Shown: positions 1 through 8,576 of the stretch, piece by piece
Numbering within the stretch: position 1 is the first letter of the stretch
How the letters are laid out: every line of letters starts with the position of its first letter
DNA from: Bacteroidales bacterium
GTDB lineage: Bacteria > Bacteroidota > Bacteroidia > Bacteroidales > Paludibacteraceae
Length of the DNA stretch: 64,000 nt
Assembly: GCA_022784645.1 (NCBI GenBank)
Contig: JALFZG010000081.1
Location: forward strand, 1-64,000
Reading direction: 5' to 3'
Notes under the pieces: model-generated
Seen by the model: only the letters and a program-made list of their open reading frames with translations
The model's database searches: none
What the model was told of the DNA's origin: nothing
Program-made: the position numbers and the translations under genes

Positions 1-53
1 CAGGCGCGGCCGCTGTGAGTGCCGGTGAGCCAATTACCATGAACAATACCCAT
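1..53 (-). CDS. partial 5' end of an unidentified gene running off the left edge
   Basis: An open frame starts with ATG at 53 and reads MGIVHGNWLTGTHSGRA to the window edge without a stop. A GGAGG sequence lies 9 to 10 bases before the ATG, which is a rare clear ribosome binding site for this window. It lies downstream of element A in the same orientation as the candidate promoter at 467-474, just as the small gene at 32603-32779 lies downstream of the matching part of element B. I do not recognise the family. A competing reading on the other strand ends with a stop at 84-86, so strand is not certain. Confidence 0.35.
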   Translation of the reverse strand, partial: MGIVHGNWLTGTHSGRA

Positions 54-86
54 AATCAATTCCCTCCATGTCCGCCTGATAGATAA

Positions 87-129
87 CTGCGAGGTGCGGG
101 GACGAGAGGGTTAGGAATAAACCTCGCAG
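87..129. repeat. 9-bp inverted repeat with 25-base spacer
   Basis: CTGCGAGGT at 87-95 is the exact reverse complement of ACCTCGCAG at 121-129. It sits between the partial gene and the AT-rich part of element A. It could be a leader hairpin of the partial gene or the edge of an insertion; the sequence does not decide. Confidence 0.5.
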
Positions 130-409
130 GGGTGAATAAAATGAAAAATATTTAAAGAACAAAATTTATCAAGATTATCAAAATTATTTTTTCTCGCTGT
201 ATTCAAAAAGAATCTTGAGAATAGAGCTTGCTCGTTGAAAAATCTTGTTTATAAATAAAAGAACAAAATTATACAAAATTACCAAAATTATTTCTCATTG
301 TCGTAAAAAGAAATCTTGTTTAATCTTGAGAAATCTTGTTCTAATTTTAAAACTCGACTTGCATCTGCAGGAAACACCATGTGCGCTTGTTGACTACACG
401 TGTATGTGT

Positions 410-450
410 GTGCGATGGTAACGCGATGAGAGTGCGATGAGCGTGCGATG
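410..450. repeat. tandem TGCGATGA-type decamer repeats
   Basis: Four units of about 10 bases (GTGCGATGGT, AACGCGATGA, GAGTGCGATGA, GCGTGCGATGA). The same series occurs at 33048-33089 in element B and, less regularly, at 48014-48090 in element C. In A and B it lies just downstream of the candidate minus-strand promoter, so it would be transcribed in the 5' leader. Confidence 0.65.
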
Positions 451-466
451 ATTTTGAATTGCGGTG

Positions 467-474
467 CAAAGGTA
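467..474 (-). promoter_or_regulatory. candidate promoter -7 box in element A
   Basis: On the minus strand the bases read TACCTTTG, matching TAnnTTTG. A matching box (TAATTTTG) is at the equivalent place in element B (33225-33232), and the flanking 'CACCGCAA' is conserved. No good -33 TTTG is present at the usual distance, so strength is uncertain. Confidence 0.45.
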
Positions 475-656
475 GTACAAAATTTTTAATAATTTGAGGG
501 TAAAATGCACGAAATCCGAAAAAAATGCAATAAACGTTGAAAAAAATCAACGGAGTTTCATATTTACAATTATCTCGCGTTGGCATATTTGTCAAAACGG
601 CGAGCCATGCGAGCATTTGCAAACAGCGCAGTATCGTTTTGGCATTTATGTCAAAT

Positions 657-691
657 CGTTACAAACGTTACAAACGTTACACATTTTTGAG
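657..691 (+). repeat. nonamer array A1 (CGTTACAAA x2 plus tail)
   Basis: Two perfect CGTTACAAA units are followed by a tail that begins with the unit and runs into ACACATTTTTGAG. The tail is shared with all arrays in elements A, B and C. It is the left arm of a large inverted repeat whose right arm is 862-901. Confidence 0.8.
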
Positions 692-727
692 TCTCAGGCA
701 CGTGTGCGCATATAGTATAATATAATA

Positions 728-833
728 CTACCCCCTACGAAATACCCCCTAAATTTTATCATTTAAAATTGCCATAAATGTACATGAAAAATACCGAAAA
801 GTAGGGAGTAAAGTTGTAAAAAGTAGGGGGTAA
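728..833. repeat. inner inverted repeat, CCCCCTA / TAGGGGG
   Basis: CTACCCCCTAC and TACCCCCTA near 728-751 face TAGGGAGTA and GTAGGGGGTA near 803-833, giving two possible pairings. The same arrangement is in element B (33436-33543). It is nested inside the inverted nonamer arrays A1 and A2. Confidence 0.55.
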
Positions 834-861
834 TGGCTGAAAAAAGCATAGTTGATGATTC

Positions 862-901
862 CTTACTCTCAAATGTGTAATGTTTGTAACGCTTGTAACG
901 C
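862..901 (-). repeat. nonamer array A2, inverted
   Basis: Read on the minus strand this is CGTTACAAG, CGTTACAAA, then CATTACACATTTGAGAGTAAGG. It is in opposite orientation to A1 and A3. Directly after it (915-954) come two TGTCTATTTT..AGGAAA units, which also accompany arrays in B and C. Confidence 0.75.
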
Positions 902-1157
902 TCGCATTGCTGTTGTCTATTTTCTTAGGAAAGTGTCTATATTTTCAGGAAAAGTTGCGAAAAGAAATAGTGCGAAGTATAAGCCGCCAGGAAACCTTAT
1001 CGAGGATCGTCGCCAACGCGGCCAATCGAACGGATATAGTATCTCCTGCCAACGAACAATACGAGAATCGCAGCAAATACTGCGATATCACTACAAGCGA
1101 GCAGCAAGGCGCGCAGCGACAAAGCAGTGAAGTAATGCTTTGACATACACGTCAAAG

Positions 1158-1190
1158 CGTTACAAACGTTACACATTTTAGAGTAAGGGT
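1158..1190 (+). repeat. nonamer array A3
   Basis: One CGTTACAAA unit plus the tail that reads into ACACATTTTAGAGTAAGGGT. It lies about 55 bases beyond the stop codon of the sirtuin gene. It marks the right end of the similarity with element B (array 34199-34240). Confidence 0.75.
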
Positions 1191-1245
1191 ATGTGTTTAG
1201 GCGTATTGTATGGAATGAATCGATATGGCAAAAAACCATTAGGGG

Positions 1246-1941
1246 CTATTGATTCTCGCGTATGAGGGCATCGACAACAGATGGGACGCCCGTGGAGGCT
1301 TTCTCTTTCACGTGTACTACTCGATTGCGGTAGTCTCCCATCGCCGGCTCGCCCGGATCGACAACGATAATCTTACAGTTGTCATTGGTATAATGCAGGA
1401 GCGAAGCCGCCGGATAGACGTTCAGACTTGTTCCCACAACGATAAGCAAGTCGGCTTTTGATGTGATGCGGCATGCTTCCTCGAAGTAGGGCACTCCCTC
1501 CCCGAAGAACACGATATACGGTCGCAGAAGTGTGCCGTCAGGGTGTCGGTCACCATAGTGCTGCTCCCACCCCTCCAATGGCACGGTGTCGGTTTCGCTC
1601 CGCTGACCGCGCAGCTTGGTGATCTCTCCATGCAAGTGCACCACATCCGTGCTTCCTGCACGCTCGTGCAGATCGTCGATATTCTGCGTGATGATGCGCG
1701 TGCCGGGGAAATGGCGCTGCAATCGGGTGATTGCCTCGTGGGCCGCATTGGGCTTAGCAGCGAGTGTTTCACGCCTACGTGCATTGTAAAACGATACGCA
1801 CAACTCGGGATTACGCAGCCAAGCCTCGTGCGTACATACATCTTCAATTCGATACTTTTCCCAGAGACCATCCGCGTCTCTGAAGGTGCCAAGGCCGCTC
1901 TCAGCGGACACACCGGCACCGGTGAATACTACAATGTTCAT
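1246..1941 (-). CDS. cobB: NAD-dependent protein deacylase, sirtuin family (CobB/SIRT5 type)
   Basis: Sirtuin of 231 residues that removes acyl groups from lysines with NAD+ as co-substrate, in the cytoplasm. The NAD-binding motif GAGVSAESGLGTFR is at residues 8-21, TQNIDDLHERAG at 85-96 and the catalytic histidine in HLHGE at 104. Tyr52 and Arg55 in FYNARRR match the pair that lets CobB/SIRT5 enzymes take succinyl or malonyl lysine. The usual four zinc cysteines between HGE and the FFGE motif are absent; the stretch has none. The start at 1941 was chosen because it gives the Rossmann strand directly and leaves 28 bases to the priA stop; an upstream extension would overlap priA. Probably last gene of the tdk-priA-cobB run. 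Confidence 0.9.
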   Translation of the reverse strand: MNIVVFTGAGVSAESGLGTFRDADGLWEKYRIEDVCTHEAWLRNPELCVSFYNARRRETLAAKPNAAHEAITRLQRHFPGTRIITQNIDDLHERAGSTDVVHLHGEITKLRGQRSETDTVPLEGWEQHYGDRHPDGTLLRPYIVFFGEGVPYFEEACRITSKADLLIVVGTSLNVYPAASLLHYTNDNCKIIVVDPGEPAMGDYRNRVVHVKEKASTGVPSVVDALIRENQ

Positions 1942-1969
1942 AATGACAGACTTATTTTGGCTTCTCTTG

Positions 1970-4426
1970 CTACATAGGATCGACATCGCATTGGATGGTC
2001 GTGCCTTTGCAGGGCGGAAGGGAGAGGATATAGCGGATCGAATCGGCAAGCAGCTGCTTGGCCAAGCGTATATTCGCGGTGGACTCAATCTTTAGAATAA
2101 GTTGGCGGCAATATTGGTTCTGCGTGCGGCTGACAGCAGGGATAATCACCTGGCTGCATCGCGCACCAAACCGCTGCGCGAGTTGCTCCTGCAGACTTCT
2201 TGCTGCTGTGAGCAATCGGCTCTGCTCATGATGCCTCATATTGATCTGAATTATCCGATGAAAAGGAGGATATCGGAAGGTTTCTCGTTCGGCTATCTGT
2301 TCGGAATAGAAGCTTTCATAATCATGCTCTACAAGGTGACGGAAGATGGGATGTGCCGGGTCGGATGTCTGAATCATCACGATTCCGGTATCGCCCTTTC
2401 GTCCTGCCCTTCCGGCCACCTGCTCGAGCATCTGATAGGCTCGTTCAGCAGCGCGAAAATCCGGTTGGTTGAGCAGAGCATCGGCTTTAAGAACGCAAAC
2501 GAGACTAACGTCATCAAAATGCAGTCCCTTGGTCACCATCTGTGTACCGATAAGGATATCCACTTGATGGGCAGCAAACTGCTCAATGATGCGTTGATGC
2601 CCGGTTTTGCTGCGGGTGGTGTCCAAATCCATGCGGGCTGTGCGCGCAAGCGGGAAAAAGGTATGCGCCTCATCTTCTATCTTCTCTGTTCCAAAGCCGC
2701 GGTCCTCAAACGTGTCGGGTTGACGACAGGCCGGACACTCATGTGGGATAGGGATGCTGTATCCGCAGTAATGGCATACCAGCTGCTGCGAATATTTATG
2801 CTCCGTAAGCGATACATCGCAGTTTACGCATTTAGGCACATACGCGCATTGCTTGCACTCTACATAACAGCTGTATCCGCGGCGGTTTTGGAAAATAATC
2901 ACCTGCTTATTTCGCCCGATTTCATCGAGGATTTTATCGTGCAGTGGGTCGGAGAAATGGCCGTACATCTCCTTCCTGTGATACTGCCGCTTGAGATCGA
3001 TGATTTGTATCTCGGGCAGTGAAAGGCCCCGGTAGCGCTGGGTGAGCCTTACGAGTCCGAACTTCCCTTTGAGCGCATTGTGATAGGTTTCAATAGCCGG
3101 TGTGGCCGTACCGAGTAGTACACGCGCTCCTGCCATTTCAGCCAAGATAATAGCCGCACTGCGAGCATGGTAACGTGGGGCAGGGTCTTGCTGCTTATAC
3201 GAAGCATCGTGCTCCTCGTCGAGAATAATGAGGCCGAGGTTGGTAAACGGCAGGAAAAGCGAACTGCGTACGCCGATAATCACGTCATACGACTTGCGGA
3301 AGAGTATGTTTCGATAAATCTCCACCCGCTCGCGGTCAGAGAACTTAGAGTGATAGACTCCGAGCCGGTTACCGAGCACGCGCCTGAGTCGATCCGTCAG
3401 TTGGGTAGTGAGCGCAATCTCGGGTACGAGCATCAGCACCTGTTTGCCCTTCTTCAGTTGCTCATCGATAAGACGGATATAGATTTCCGTTTTTCCAGAG
3501 GAGGTTACGCCATAGAGCAGGGTAGTGAGGTGCTGCTGCATGGATGCTTTGATTTCGGAGAAAGCCTGCTGCTGCGCCTCGTTGAGCTCGGGCAGCGGGC
3601 GAGTAGGGCCTGCGTCGGCATTGAGCCGGTCGGTCTGCACGAGGGTATCGGTGAGGATGCCTTTCTCTACGAGGCTCTTCAATACGGCTACCGAGCAGTC
3701 TGCCCGCTCAAGGAGCAGGTTGCGGCTGATGGTGGGGTTGGCCGAAGCCCCCTCCCGGAGCACCGCCTCGTCTTGCAGCGAGAAGAACGTTTGCAGCAGC
3801 TGTTGCTGTTTAGGGCCTAATTTGGGCAACTGAAAATCAGGTACGAGACCGATGCGATGCTCCGTCTTGGCCACATATCGGTCTTCTACGTGTTCTTCTG
3901 CTATTACGGCCCCCATCTCGAGCAGCACATTGACCGCAGCAGCGGCCGTACGAATCTGCAGATTTTTCGCGATTTCATCGAGGTTTTTAGGCTTTCCGTC
4001 GCTTAAGCAGTTGAGTATAGCCTCAGCCACGGCTGATAGCCTCTCTGAAGCTTCAAAATCCGGATTGATACGTATGCGCGTTTCGCTCTCGAGCTTCAGC
4101 GCCGAGGGCAAGGCGGCTTTCATAACCTCACCGAGGGTGCACATATAATATTCTGCTACCCAATCCCACAGCTGTAGCTGGAGCGGAGTGACGATGGGAT
4201 AGGCATCTAGGAAGCAGAGGATAGGCTTATATACGATGGGCTTATCGGCATTGTTCTCCGGCTCTTCGGTCAAGATGCGGCGGATAATGCCGGTATGGAT
4301 TTTCTTGAGCCCAAGGGGTACGAGAACCCGCATACCAGGTTGCGGGTTCGCCGGGCAGTCATCGGGCAAACGATAGGTATAGGTGCCTCCTACTGCCAAG
4401 GGCAGTATGATTTCTGCAAGAATCAA
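1970..4426 (-). CDS. priA: primosomal protein N', replication restart helicase PriA
   Basis: ATP-dependent 3'-5' helicase that recognises stalled replication forks and reloads the replisome. The 818-residue protein has an N-terminal DNA-binding region (1-100), a winged-helix part, Walker A GVTSSGKT at 306-313, DEEH at 403-406, and the zinc-binding insertion with eight cysteines between 520 and 567 (for example CKQC, CVNC, CHYC, CPAC). The C-terminal helicase lobe contains VAGRAGRKGDTG. The length is slightly above the E. coli protein and normal for Bacteroidota. It starts 3 bases after the tdk stop, so the two are probably co-transcribed from the tdk promoter. Confidence 0.97.
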   Translation of the reverse strand: MILAEIILPLAVGGTYTYRLPDDCPANPQPGMRVLVPLGLKKIHTGIIRRILTEEPENNADKPIVYKPILCFLDAYPIVTPLQLQLWDWVAEYYMCTLGEVMKAALPSALKLESETRIRINPDFEASERLSAVAEAILNCLSDGKPKNLDEIAKNLQIRTAAAAVNVLLEMGAVIAEEHVEDRYVAKTEHRIGLVPDFQLPKLGPKQQQLLQTFFSLQDEAVLREGASANPTISRNLLLERADCSVAVLKSLVEKGILTDTLVQTDRLNADAGPTRPLPELNEAQQQAFSEIKASMQQHLTTLLYGVTSSGKTEIYIRLIDEQLKKGKQVLMLVPEIALTTQLTDRLRRVLGNRLGVYHSKFSDRERVEIYRNILFRKSYDVIIGVRSSLFLPFTNLGLIILDEEHDASYKQQDPAPRYHARSAAIILAEMAGARVLLGTATPAIETYHNALKGKFGLVRLTQRYRGLSLPEIQIIDLKRQYHRKEMYGHFSDPLHDKILDEIGRNKQVIIFQNRRGYSCYVECKQCAYVPKCVNCDVSLTEHKYSQQLVCHYCGYSIPIPHECPACRQPDTFEDRGFGTEKIEDEAHTFFPLARTARMDLDTTRSKTGHQRIIEQFAAHQVDILIGTQMVTKGLHFDDVSLVCVLKADALLNQPDFRAAERAYQMLEQVAGRAGRKGDTGIVMIQTSDPAHPIFRHLVEHDYESFYSEQIAERETFRYPPFHRIIQINMRHHEQSRLLTAARSLQEQLAQRFGARCSQVIIPAVSRTQNQYCRQLILKIESTANIRLAKQLLADSIRYILSLPPCKGTTIQCDVDPM

Positions 4427-4429
4427 TGG

Positions 4430-5053
4430 TTAGTCTTCTTCCTTAATCAGGTTGTTTTCCACCTTCTGAATCAGCTCCTTAGCCGCTTTCTCAAAGCAGC
4501 ATCTGCAGAGGGGTTCATAGGTTTCCGTTTCTCCAAGCAGCACCTGACGGTTGGACTCCACCGTGCGGTGGCTGAAAGATGCGAGGTTGCCGCATCTTAC
4601 GCAGATAGCATGCGCCTTAAAGACATCGTCAGCAATAGCCATGAGCGCAGGCATAGGGCCAAACGGCACGCCCTTATAGTCCATATCGAGGCCTGCTATA
4701 ATTACGCGTATGCCCTTGCTGGCCAACTTGCGGCATACATCTACGATGCCCATATCGAAGAATTGCGCCTCATCGATGCCCACTACATCTACCTCCTCTG
4801 AGAGGAGCAGGATGCTGGCGGCGGACTCTACGGGCGTTGACATAATCGAATTATGGTTATGGCTCACCACCTCCTGCTCGCTATAGCGCGTGTCGATAGC
4901 AGGCTTGAAGATTTCTACTTTCTGCTTGGCGAATTGTGCACGACGCATACGACGAATCAGTTCTTCGGTCTTGCCGGAGAACATAGAGCCGCAAACCACT
5001 TCTATCGTGCCGCGGCGCTGGTGGGGCGATTGGCTGTCTCTTTCTGAATACAT
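4430..5053 (-). CDS. tdk: thymidine kinase
   Basis: Phosphorylates thymidine to dTMP in the pyrimidine salvage pathway. The 207-residue protein is a type II kinase: P-loop GSMFSGKT at 22-29, catalytic glutamate in DEAQFF at 94-99, and zinc-site cysteines CVRC at 151-154 and CRCC near 183-186. A longer frame extends upstream, but it would begin upstream of a TACCTTTG promoter box (5122-5129), so the ATG at 5053 is preferred. First gene of a run with priA and cobB. Confidence 0.95.
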   Translation of the reverse strand: MYSERDSQSPHQRRGTIEVVCGSMFSGKTEELIRRMRRAQFAKQKVEIFKPAIDTRYSEQEVVSHNHNSIMSTPVESAASILLLSEEVDVVGIDEAQFFDMGIVDVCRKLASKGIRVIIAGLDMDYKGVPFGPMPALMAIADDVFKAHAICVRCGNLASFSHRTVESNRQVLLGETETYEPLCRCCFEKAAKELIQKVENNLIKEED

Positions 5054-5121
5054 ACGGATAAAATTAATAAAAGGTGGGATATACGATGTACCACCAAAAC
5101 GGGTGAAACGAAAATACGCTG

Positions 5122-5129
5122 CAAAGGTA
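5122..5129 (-). promoter_or_regulatory. -7 box of the tdk-priA promoter
   Basis: Minus strand reads TACCTTTG, followed by GCAGC, the common Bacteroidota form. It lies about 70 bases upstream of the chosen tdk start and sets the start codon choice. Confidence 0.65.
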
Positions 5130-5197
5130 GTATATTTTTTTGATATACGCAACCTTGTAGCGCATTTTTGTGCATTATCTTTTTTCAGATTCTGTGT

Positions 5198-6934
5198 TTA
5201 TCTTTGTTTTATCTCCTCAACTTGCATCTGAATACTGACGTGTCCGTTATAGCAGTTTTCTTCGAGCCGATAGCAAACGTCCACCGCCTGACCATTTTGC
5301 AGAAGAGGTGCAAAATCGCCCTGATGAAACGCAATTCCATCGATGAAAACGGGCGATCCGGCAGCATTGATACTGCGGTCGGTAACGTTGAGCTTAAGGT
5401 GCTCTCCCTGTTTCCCCACGCGCTTGGTATAGCGGTAATTAATGAGATTGCGGGTAATAAATATGGGTCGCGGGTTGCCCGGTCCATACGGCTCCAAGCA
5501 TTGGAGGATACGGAAGAACTGAGGCGTAATATCTGCCAGCAGAATTTCCGCATCCACGTGGATGACCGGCTCTTTTTGATGAGGCAAGATATGATCGCTC
5601 ACGTATTGCTCGAAGCGTTCTTTGAAGGCAGGCAGGTTCTCCGGATACATAGATAGTCCGGCCGCAAAATCATGCCCACCGAAGTTGGTCAGCAAATCGC
5701 GACAAGAGTCGATGGCGGAGTAAATATCGAAGTCACTTACGGATCGTGCGCTGCCGCTGATGAGCCCATCGTCGCCCTGAGTAAGTACGATAGTCGGGCG
5801 GTAGAAGTTTTCGGTGAGCCGGCTGGCTACGATGCCTACCACTCCTTTATGCCAATGGGGCGCAAAGACAACGGTAGCGTTTCTCTGTTCTGTAAGAGGG
5901 TCCTCACGCAACTGCTGCATCGCTTCTTCATAAATTGTTTTGTCAAGGCCCTTACGCTCGTTGTTGTTATCCTCCACAGCCTGAGCCAACTCTTCTGCTT
6001 GGTTGGGGTCATCGGTCGTGAGCAGCCTTACGGCATCTGCTCCACTGCGGATGCGTCCGCATGCATTTACGCGCGGCCCGATTTTATATACAAGGTCAGA
6101 AATGGTGATTCGTCCAGGCTGCAAGCCGGCGAGCGACATAATGGTGCGCAGGCCGAGCGATGGACATTTGTTGATTTGGAGGAGTCCAAAATGGGCTAAG
6201 ATGCGGTTTTCTCCAGTGATGGGTACGATATCTGATGCAATACTCATGGCCAAAAGCGGGAGAAGGGCTCGGAGTGAGTCAATCTGGATGTTATGCTGCA
6301 TGGCATATGCCTGCATGAGCTTGAATCCAACGCCGCATCCGGAGAGCTCAGTGTAGGGATAGGAGCAATCTTCTCTATGTGGGTTGAGCACTGCCGCCGC
6401 AGCGGGGAGTTCCTCGCCAGGCTTATGGTGATCACAGATGATGAAGTCGATGCCGCGAGCAGTTGCGTATGCCACTTTATCCACCGACTTGATACCGCAG
6501 TCGAGCGCGATAATAAGTTGGCAGCCCGTAGATAGCGCATAGTCGATTCCCTGAAAGGAGATACCGTATCCCTCGCTATAGCGGTCGGGGATATAGAAGT
6601 CAATGGCATCGGTAAACTGTCGGAGAAAAGAGAAAACGAGCGAGACGGCCGTGGTACCATCTACATCGTAATCGCCATAGATGAGTATGCGTTGTTTACC
6701 GGCAATAGCCTCTGATAGTCTCGCCTCTGCTTCCGTCATGTCTTTCATGAGGAAGGGATCGTGCAGTCCGCTGAGTTGCGGACGGATGAAGGATCGTGCT
6801 TGCTCCGCTGTAGTAAGCCCACGGCTGATGAGCAACCCTGCTGAAAGGGAGCTAATCTGCAATTCAGCCGCGAGTCGGTCACGCAGCGCTTGCTGTTCCT
6901 CCGTAAACGTATTGATTTGCCAAATGGATTGCAT
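5198..6934 (-). CDS. recJ: single-stranded-DNA-specific exonuclease RecJ
   Basis: 5'-3' exonuclease on single-stranded DNA for recombination and mismatch or base-excision repair. The 578-residue protein shows the DHH phosphoesterase motifs: DYDVDG at 88-93, DCGIKS around 145, DHHKPGEELP at 168-177, and a DHHA1 domain with GxxGIVASRL at about 355-365. Motif spacing and length match bacterial RecJ. It is followed, after 144 bases that include the tdk promoter, by tdk on the same strand. Start ATG at 6934 gives MQSIWQINTF, a typical N-terminus of the Bacteroidota family. Confidence 0.95.
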   Translation of the reverse strand: MQSIWQINTFTEEQQALRDRLAAELQISSLSAGLLISRGLTTAEQARSFIRPQLSGLHDPFLMKDMTEAEARLSEAIAGKQRILIYGDYDVDGTTAVSLVFSFLRQFTDAIDFYIPDRYSEGYGISFQGIDYALSTGCQLIIALDCGIKSVDKVAYATARGIDFIICDHHKPGEELPAAAAVLNPHREDCSYPYTELSGCGVGFKLMQAYAMQHNIQIDSLRALLPLLAMSIASDIVPITGENRILAHFGLLQINKCPSLGLRTIMSLAGLQPGRITISDLVYKIGPRVNACGRIRSGADAVRLLTTDDPNQAEELAQAVEDNNNERKGLDKTIYEEAMQQLREDPLTEQRNATVVFAPHWHKGVVGIVASRLTENFYRPTIVLTQGDDGLISGSARSVSDFDIYSAIDSCRDLLTNFGGHDFAAGLSMYPENLPAFKERFEQYVSDHILPHQKEPVIHVDAEILLADITPQFFRILQCLEPYGPGNPRPIFITRNLINYRYTKRVGKQGEHLKLNVTDRSINAAGSPVFIDGIAFHQGDFAPLLQNGQAVDVCYRLEENCYNGHVSIQMQVEEIKQR

Positions 6935-7037
6935 AATACGAGTTTACCCCCTGCCTCATTGCGGGGCAGGAGGTTGGGTTGATAAGCCGCGTATCTATGC
7001 GATACTTGCTGGGGGAAATCGTTTCTTAAGGAACGCT

Positions 7038-8528
7038 TTAGAGCGTAACACCCGTTTTGAAGATTGCAATCTCGTGATAGCCGTTTTTCTCGTTGTTTAA
7101 GAGTTTACCGGATGCCACCTCGATAATATAATCGGTGAATCGGCGCGCTACCTGCTGCATGTCTTCGCCTTCAGCAATCACTCCGGCATTGAAGTCAATC
7201 CATCCGGGTTTATTGGCTGCCAGCTGGGAGTTGGTAGCTATCTTCATGGTAGGCACGTAAGTGCCAAACGGTGTACCTCTACCGGTGGTGAAGAGCACGA
7301 TATGGCATCCGCACGATGCGAGCGCAGTAGAAGCTACGAGGTCGTTGCCCGGTGCAGAAAGGAGATTGAGTCCCTTCACTTGCAGGCGCTCTCCGTAGGG
7401 CATAACACCCCTTACGAGCGAAGTGCCACATTTCTGGGTGCAACCAAGCGCCTTGTCTTCGAGCGTAGAGATGCCGCCGGCTTTATTGCCCGGTGAGGGG
7501 TTTTCGCCTACGGGTTCGCCATGACTGAGGAAATAATCTTTGAAGTTATTGATGAGGCTTACAGTCTCGCTGAAGAGCTGCTGATTGGCGCAACGATCCA
7601 TGAGGATGGTCTCTGCTCCAAACATCTCGGGCACTTCGGTGAGCACGGTGGTGCCACCTTGGGCTACGAGGTAATCGGAGAACACGCCAAGCAATGGGTT
7701 GGCTGTGATGCCGGAGAATCCGTCAGATCCACCGCATTTCAAGCCTACACGCAATTCGCTCAGTGGTACTGCCTCACGTTTGTCTGTTCGAGCAAGTGCA
7801 TACAGCTCACGTGCAATCTTCAAGCCATATTCTACCTCATCGCCTTCAATCTTCTGACTTACAATGAACTTCACGCGGTCCTTACGATAGTCTCCGCAGA
7901 AAGCCTCGAAGATATCGGGTTGGTTGTTTTCGCAGCCAAGACCTACCACGAGGATTGCACCAGCGTTGGGGTGGTGCACCATGTCACGGAGAATCTTCTT
8001 GGTGTTCTCATGATCATCACCGAGCTGCGAGCAGCCATAGTTGTGCGGGAAAGCGAAGATGCCATCCACTCCCTCTGCTCCCGTTTCCTGGCGCAGACGG
8101 TCTGCTATGGCATTGACAATACCATTCACGCAGCCTACGGTAGGAATAATCCAAATCTCGTTTCTTACACCTACCTGTCCGTCAGAGCGGCGGTATCCCA
8201 TGAAGGTGCGATCCTCTTGGGGGATGTTGAGCTCAACGTTTTTTGGGTGGTACTCATAAGAAAGCAGTCCAGCGAGGTTAGTGTGGATGTTATGTTCATT
8301 CATCCAACTGCCCGCCTTCTTGTCTTCAATAGCATGTCCGATAGGGAAACCATACTTAATGACGTTTTCGCCTTTGGCGAGATCACGGATAGCAATTTTA
8401 TGGCCAGCAGGCACGTCCTCCTGGAGGGTGATGCACTGTCCATCGACTTCTATTTGCGAGCCTTTATGCTGCGCTTGAATGGCTACGACAACATTGTCTG
8501 CCGGGTTGATCTTGAGAATCTCAGTCAT
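7038..8528 (-). CDS. uxaA: altronate dehydratase
   Basis: Converts D-altronate to 2-keto-3-deoxygluconate in galacturonate catabolism. The 496-residue protein has an N-terminal SAF domain (about 1-85) and a C-terminal galactarate/altronate dehydratase domain, with HNYGCSQLGDD, GLGCENNQPD and KCGGSDGFSGITANP as the conserved family motifs that hold the metal site cysteines and histidine. It lies 48 bases downstream of uxaB on the same strand, and the two enzymes act one after the other, so they form an operon. The uronate isomerase and the KDG kinase/aldolase genes are not in the window. Confidence 0.95.
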   Translation of the reverse strand: MTEILKINPADNVVVAIQAQHKGSQIEVDGQCITLQEDVPAGHKIAIRDLAKGENVIKYGFPIGHAIEDKKAGSWMNEHNIHTNLAGLLSYEYHPKNVELNIPQEDRTFMGYRRSDGQVGVRNEIWIIPTVGCVNGIVNAIADRLRQETGAEGVDGIFAFPHNYGCSQLGDDHENTKKILRDMVHHPNAGAILVVGLGCENNQPDIFEAFCGDYRKDRVKFIVSQKIEGDEVEYGLKIARELYALARTDKREAVPLSELRVGLKCGGSDGFSGITANPLLGVFSDYLVAQGGTTVLTEVPEMFGAETILMDRCANQQLFSETVSLINNFKDYFLSHGEPVGENPSPGNKAGGISTLEDKALGCTQKCGTSLVRGVMPYGERLQVKGLNLLSAPGNDLVASTALASCGCHIVLFTTGRGTPFGTYVPTMKIATNSQLAANKPGWIDFNAGVIAEGEDMQQVARRFTDYIIEVASGKLLNNEKNGYHEIAIFKTGVTL

Positions 8529-8535
8529 GATAGAA

Positions 8536-8569
8536 ATATTCCGCCCATCCCCCTTTCGGGGGCGCGGCG
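8536..8569 (-). promoter_or_regulatory. hairpin between uxaB and uxaA
   Basis: The gap between the two genes contains CCCCCTTTCGGGGG (about 8548-8561), flanked by GC-rich bases. It has no T-run after it on the minus strand, so it looks like an mRNA stability or processing hairpin inside the operon more than a terminator. Confidence 0.45.
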
Positions 8570-8576
8570 TAAAAAG

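Larger units (their letters stand above)
130..1193. repeat. element A: noncoding repeat element with nonamer arrays
   Basis: This stretch holds no convincing gene. It aligns by eye with element B (about 32780-34240). Shared parts are the 'aatcttgtttaatcttgagaa' type AT-rich leader (about 315-337), TGCGATGA tandem repeats (410-450), a candidate minus-strand promoter (467-474), 'gaaatccgaaaaaaatgcaa' (510-529), a nonamer array (657-691), the block 692-760, a G-rich/C-rich paired segment (about 728-833), an inverted array (862-901), TGTCTATTTT..AGGAAA repeats (915-954), the block with 'agtataagccgccaggaaac' (976-995), and a third array (1158-1190). Reading frames inside it are short, overlap repeats and are not conserved as protein between A and B. 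Function is unknown. Confidence 0.7.

Noticed and set aside
3..86. Plus-strand reading at the left edge ending in a stop at 84-86
   Set aside because: Possible end of a gene (27 codons visible), but the opposite strand has an ATG with a clear GGAGG and fits the layout of element B. Not excluded, only less likely.
657..1190. Plasmid iteron origin of replication
   Set aside because: Tandem 9-base units recall iterons, but no rep gene is present, arrays occur in both orientations, and they are in several chromosomal places. Kept only as one possible ancestry.
494..1239. Several 60-90 codon frames within element A
   Set aside because: They run through nonamer and TGTCTATTTT repeats, overlap each other on both strands, and are not kept in element B.
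2102..3022. Long plus-strand frames opposite priA (also 3167-3820)
   Set aside because: PriA zinc and helicase motifs are on the minus strand; the plus frames read no known motif.
6955..6985. GC-rich hairpin between recJ and uxaA as a terminator
   Set aside because: CCTGCC/GGCAGG can pair but has no T-run on the minus strand, so termination cannot be claimed.
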